Shown here: positions 5,405 through 7,545 of the stretch, in pieces | How positions within the stretch are numbered: the stretch's first letter is position 1 | How the letters are laid out: each line of letters opens with the position of its first letter | Assembly: GCA_005793285.1 (NCBI GenBank) | Contig: SXPO01000196.1 | Span: forward strand, 1-7,545 | Reading direction: 5' to 3' | Length of the DNA stretch: 7,545 nucleotides | Source: Nitrospiraceae bacterium | Lineage (GTDB): Bacteria; Nitrospirota; Nitrospiria; Nitrospirales; Nitrospiraceae | Made by a program: the position numbers and the translations under genes | Notes under the pieces: generated by a model | What the model was told of the DNA's origin: nothing | The model's database searches: none | Seen by the model: only the letters and a program-made list of their open reading frames with translations

Positions 5405-6655
5405 CTACTTTCTCACCGCAATCCCGTGGATATCGGCGGTTTCTTTGCCGTCCTTCAGATTCGTGACAGTTGCCTGGCCCTTGTAGTGGCCGACCCGTCC
5501 GCCTTCGTCCACATGAATCACGCCCACGCCGGGAATCGTGCCCATGGCGTTGTGCGCGTCCTTGTCATTCCCGGTCAGCGGACTCGACCCACGCAGGCTG
5601 ACGAAGACATACTGGCCGTCCGGCGCCGTATCCATCAAATCCGGAGCCGGGTCTGCGTTAGCGCTCGTTTCCAGATCGATTGTCCCAACGCTCAGATTGC
5701 TCACCGTGTCGATGATTTCGACATTGTTCCCTGCCCGGTCCGCGCTCCACACATAACGTCCGATAGAAGCCATGCCGTGTGAGTCAGCGAACTGGCCATC
5801 CCGTTGCGACACCAGCTTGACCGTAATCGCTTTGGGCAGATTTGAGATATCCAGCGCATAGACGTCGTAGGACAACGGCGCGATGGGCCAGCCGCCGCCT
5901 GAGTTGACATACATCATGCCACCGGCTTGAATCCCGCCGCAGCCGGCCGGATGGATTTGGTTATTATCTAACGTTGCCACAACCTTGAGCGGCGTGGCGG
6001 TCACATCCAAGACTAGCAGTCCTCCTCCACGAAGCGTGACAAACGCATAGTGACTGGACGATTCGGTAATGGGGCAGATCGGCGACGCGTCCGGACGTTC
6101 CCCATTTTCCAGCGCAGCTAAATTGAGGACATCCTTCTCAGGATCGAAACTGTATTTATGGGCGGCATAGTCCGTCCAGATCCGGACGAACTTTTTCTCA
6201 GCAATGTTGGCGGTAATGGCCATCTTCTGATCAGGCGTCGGCCAGGCTGCGTGCGCATTTTTTCCCATCGACAGACAGGCTTCCGGCTTCTTGGTCACCG
6301 CGTCCATGAAGAGCACATGGCCGCTCAAGAAGGAAAGAATGACATGGTCCTGGGCCGTGTTGAAGAACAGCATATGCGGACGGCGGACGGCCTTCTTCGT
6401 CGCATCCTCACAGAACTTGTTGATCTCGCCAGACAAATCAATGGTCTGAAGCGGTTTCGCCGACAGCGGATCGGCGGCCAGCTTGGCCCCGTCGTAAATA
6501 TGGAGAAGCCCGCCGCTCTCTTTTCCGGTATCCGATTGATCGGTGATCCAGACTTCATAGGCTTGTACAGCAGGCGTGGCCCCAACCAATAAGGCCAACA
6601 GGGCCGCTATACATAGAGATTGTCTCAGCAGCACTGGTACTCTCATATGAGTCAT
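5405..6655 (-). CDS. secreted beta-propeller protein (YncE/WD40-like)
   Basis: The 416-residue protein starts at ATG 6655, preceded by GGAGG (6661-6665) 5 bases upstream. Further in-frame codons upstream (to 6883) lie in the intergenic region and are rejected. A typical Sec signal peptide occupies residues 1-32 (Arg-containing n-region, hydrophobic LCIAALLALLVG, cleavage after VQA). The mature part is made of repeated four-stranded blades with HxxxxxPDG-like turns: H94, H135, H202, H235, H293 and H410 recur near blade entries, and the APDGQYVFVSL stretch (344-354) is a standard blade strand. Four mature cysteines (C82, C127, C194, C239) could form disulfides in the periplasm. Propellers of this type include YncE, and cytochrome cd1 and NirF have related folds; the ligand or partner here is not shown. 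The gene is convergent with the glycosylase. Confidence 0.8.
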   Translation of the reverse strand: MTHMRVPVLLRQSLCIAALLALLVGATPAVQAYEVWITDQSDTGKESGGLLHIYDGAKLAADPLSAKPLQTIDLSGEINKFCEDATKKAVRRPHMLFFNTAQDHVILSFLSGHVLFMDAVTKKPEACLSMGKNAHAAWPTPDQKMAITANIAEKKFVRIWTDYAAHKYSFDPEKDVLNLAALENGERPDASPICPITESSSHYAFVTLRGGGLLVLDVTATPLKVVATLDNNQIHPAGCGGIQAGGMMYVNSGGGWPIAPLSYDVYALDISNLPKAITVKLVSQRDGQFADSHGMASIGRYVWSADRAGNNVEIIDTVSNLSVGTIDLETSANADPAPDLMDTAPDGQYVFVSLRGSSPLTGNDKDAHNAMGTIPGVGVIHVDEGGRVGHYKGQATVTNLKDGKETADIHGIAVRK

Positions 6656-6716
6656 AATGGCCTCCAAATGGATAACGGGAGCAGGATCGCGAACCCATAT
6701 TGAACTCTTTTGCCTC

Positions 6717-6734
6717 AGCTTTCCAGAGAAAGCT
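6717..6734. repeat. perfect inverted repeat in the divergent intergenic region
   Basis: AGCTTTC (6717-6723) and GAAAGCT (6728-6734) form a perfect 7-bp stem around the 4-base loop CAGA. It lies 62 bases upstream of the propeller start and 76 upstream of the HEAT start, a position suited to a shared operator or a leader hairpin. Confidence 0.45.
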
Positions 6735-6753
6735 CCAGCGAGACCTCTACGTT

Positions 6754-6782
6754 GACCCTGTAAAAAACCCTGTGTTAGGGTC
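6754..6782. repeat. second inverted repeat with nested direct repeats
   Basis: GACCCT (6754-6759) pairs with AGGGTC (6777-6782). Within it, ACCCTGT occurs twice in direct orientation (6755-6761 and 6767-6773), and ACCCT-GTGTT-AGGGT forms an alternative stem. This could be a regulator site in front of the HEAT gene, 27 bases before its start. No strong -10 box could be paired with the nearby TTGACC (6752-6757). Confidence 0.4.
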
Positions 6783-6809
6783 ATCGACTGCGCTGAAAGG
6801 TTGCCCGAC

Positions 6810-7545
6810 ATGGCTGATCCTGTCGCCGAACACATTATCGCCCTCAGAGACGAGGACTGGGCGATCCGGGAGGATGCAGCCATTCAATTGGGCAGCCTGA
6901 AAGATTCCCGTGCCGTCTGTCCGCTGATCTCCTCTCTCCGAGACCATGATCGGTCCGTACGGGAAGCGGCGGTCAGCGCATTGACGGCCATTGGGGCGCC
7001 GGCTGTGCCGGCCTTGGGCGAGTGCCTTGCCGACCCTGAACTGTCGGTGCAGGAAGCCGCCTCGGCAGCCTTAGCCTCGATCGCCGATAGCCGTGTGCTG
7101 GACCAGCTGATACAGGCCTTACGCAGTCTCGATTGGATTGTCCGCATGCATGCGGCCAAAGCCCTCGGACGCATCCGGGACGCCGGCTCGATTGCATCCT
7201 TGGCGCCGTTGCTTCAAGACCGAGTGAAGGCAGTCCGAGAAGAAGCCTCCTCGGCGCTGGCGGCGATCGGCGAATCGGCAATCCCGGCGTTGGTAGAATC
7301 ATTGGCGCATCAGGATTGGCTGGTGCGCTTGCATGCGGTGGAATCGCTGGGAAAGTCGAAGTCACAACATGCCGTGACACCGCTGCTTTCCACGTTGTTC
7401 AACGATACCGATTCAGCCGTGCGTGAAGATGCCGTTCGCGCACTGGGACAGATTGGAGATCCGCAAGCAGTTGACTACCTCTTCACCGCCATGAAAGAAC
7501 CCAGGCTTCGCACATTGGCAGTTGAAGCGCTCGGACAAATCGGAG
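6810..7545 (+). CDS. HEAT-repeat protein, 3' end beyond the window
   Basis: The visible part has 245 residues from ATG 6810, with GAAAGG (6795-6800) 9 bases upstream. Almost all of it consists of about eight HEAT/PBS-lyase-type repeats of roughly 31 residues, for example EDWAIREDAAIQLGSL (15-30), VREAAVSALTAIG (50-62), VREEASSALAAIG (142-154) and VREDAVRALGQIG (204-216). Repeats with DW-x-VR/IR openings (residues 16, 108, 169) are interspersed with repeats ending ALxAIGxxAxPAL, suggesting a higher-order duplication. No signal peptide or membrane segment is seen, so it is probably cytoplasmic. HEAT solenoids usually act as protein-protein scaffolds; some relatives are phycobilin lyases, but nothing here indicates pigment attachment. 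It is divergent from the secreted propeller gene and may share control with it. The C-terminus, which might hold another domain, is not visible. Confidence 0.85.
   Translation, partial: MADPVAEHIIALRDEDWAIREDAAIQLGSLKDSRAVCPLISSLRDHDRSVREAAVSALTAIGAPAVPALGECLADPELSVQEAASAALASIADSRVLDQLIQALRSLDWIVRMHAAKALGRIRDAGSIASLAPLLQDRVKAVREEASSALAAIGESAIPALVESLAHQDWLVRLHAVESLGKSKSQHAVTPLLSTLFNDTDSAVREDAVRALGQIGDPQAVDYLFTAMKEPRLRTLAVEALGQIG

Noticed and set aside
6656..6883. Upstream extension of the propeller gene
   Set aside because: It would precede a clear signal peptide and overlap the HEAT gene; GGAGG directly upstream of 6655 fixes the start.

Overview
The window looks like a chromosomal segment from a Nitrospira-like bacterium (phylum Nitrospirota). 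The grounds are moderately high GC, the overall style of the proteins, and a hopanoid/squalene-type pair (HpnD, HpnE) beside a membrane-anchored SH3 protein, a family-4 uracil-DNA glycosylase and a secreted beta-propeller. This placement is an inference from family resemblance; no rRNA or other phylogenetic marker is present.

Layout. Positions 1-414 (minus strand) hold two short unrecognised genes, the first cut by the window edge. Positions 490-841 hold no intact gene. That stretch carries a decayed histidine-kinase C-terminus (recognisable around 705-752, with an in-frame stop) and is bracketed by two near-identical short direct repeats (505-521 and 835-850). The second repeat also supplies the -35 box of a likely promoter for the gene at 920. 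From 920 to 4594 four plus-strand genes follow: a single-pass membrane protein with a Pro/Ala-rich linker and a C-terminal SH3-like domain, then a tightly coupled trio (HAD-family phosphatase, HpnD, HpnE) whose reading frames overlap by 4 bases at each junction. A near-consensus sigma70-type promoter (4625-4653) precedes a family-4 uracil-DNA glycosylase (4685-5341) that ends in a putative sliding-clamp-binding motif. A secreted beta-propeller protein (5405-6655, minus) converges on it. The propeller gene is divergent from a HEAT-repeat protein (6810 to window end, plus), and the 154-bp divergent intergenic region contains two inverted repeats.

How the genes work together. HpnD joins two farnesyl diphosphates into presqualene diphosphate, and HpnE reduces hydroxysqualene to squalene, the precursor of hopanoids. 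The intermediate enzyme HpnC is not in the window; an HAD phosphatase sits where a squalene-operon partner might be expected. The glycosylase is an independent DNA-repair unit. The divergent propeller/HEAT pair may share regulation, but its function is unknown. I see no CRISPR array, tRNA, rRNA or intact mobile element. The most useful leads are the clamp motif on the glycosylase, the phosphatase-HpnD-HpnE coupling without HpnC, and the scar at 490-850.
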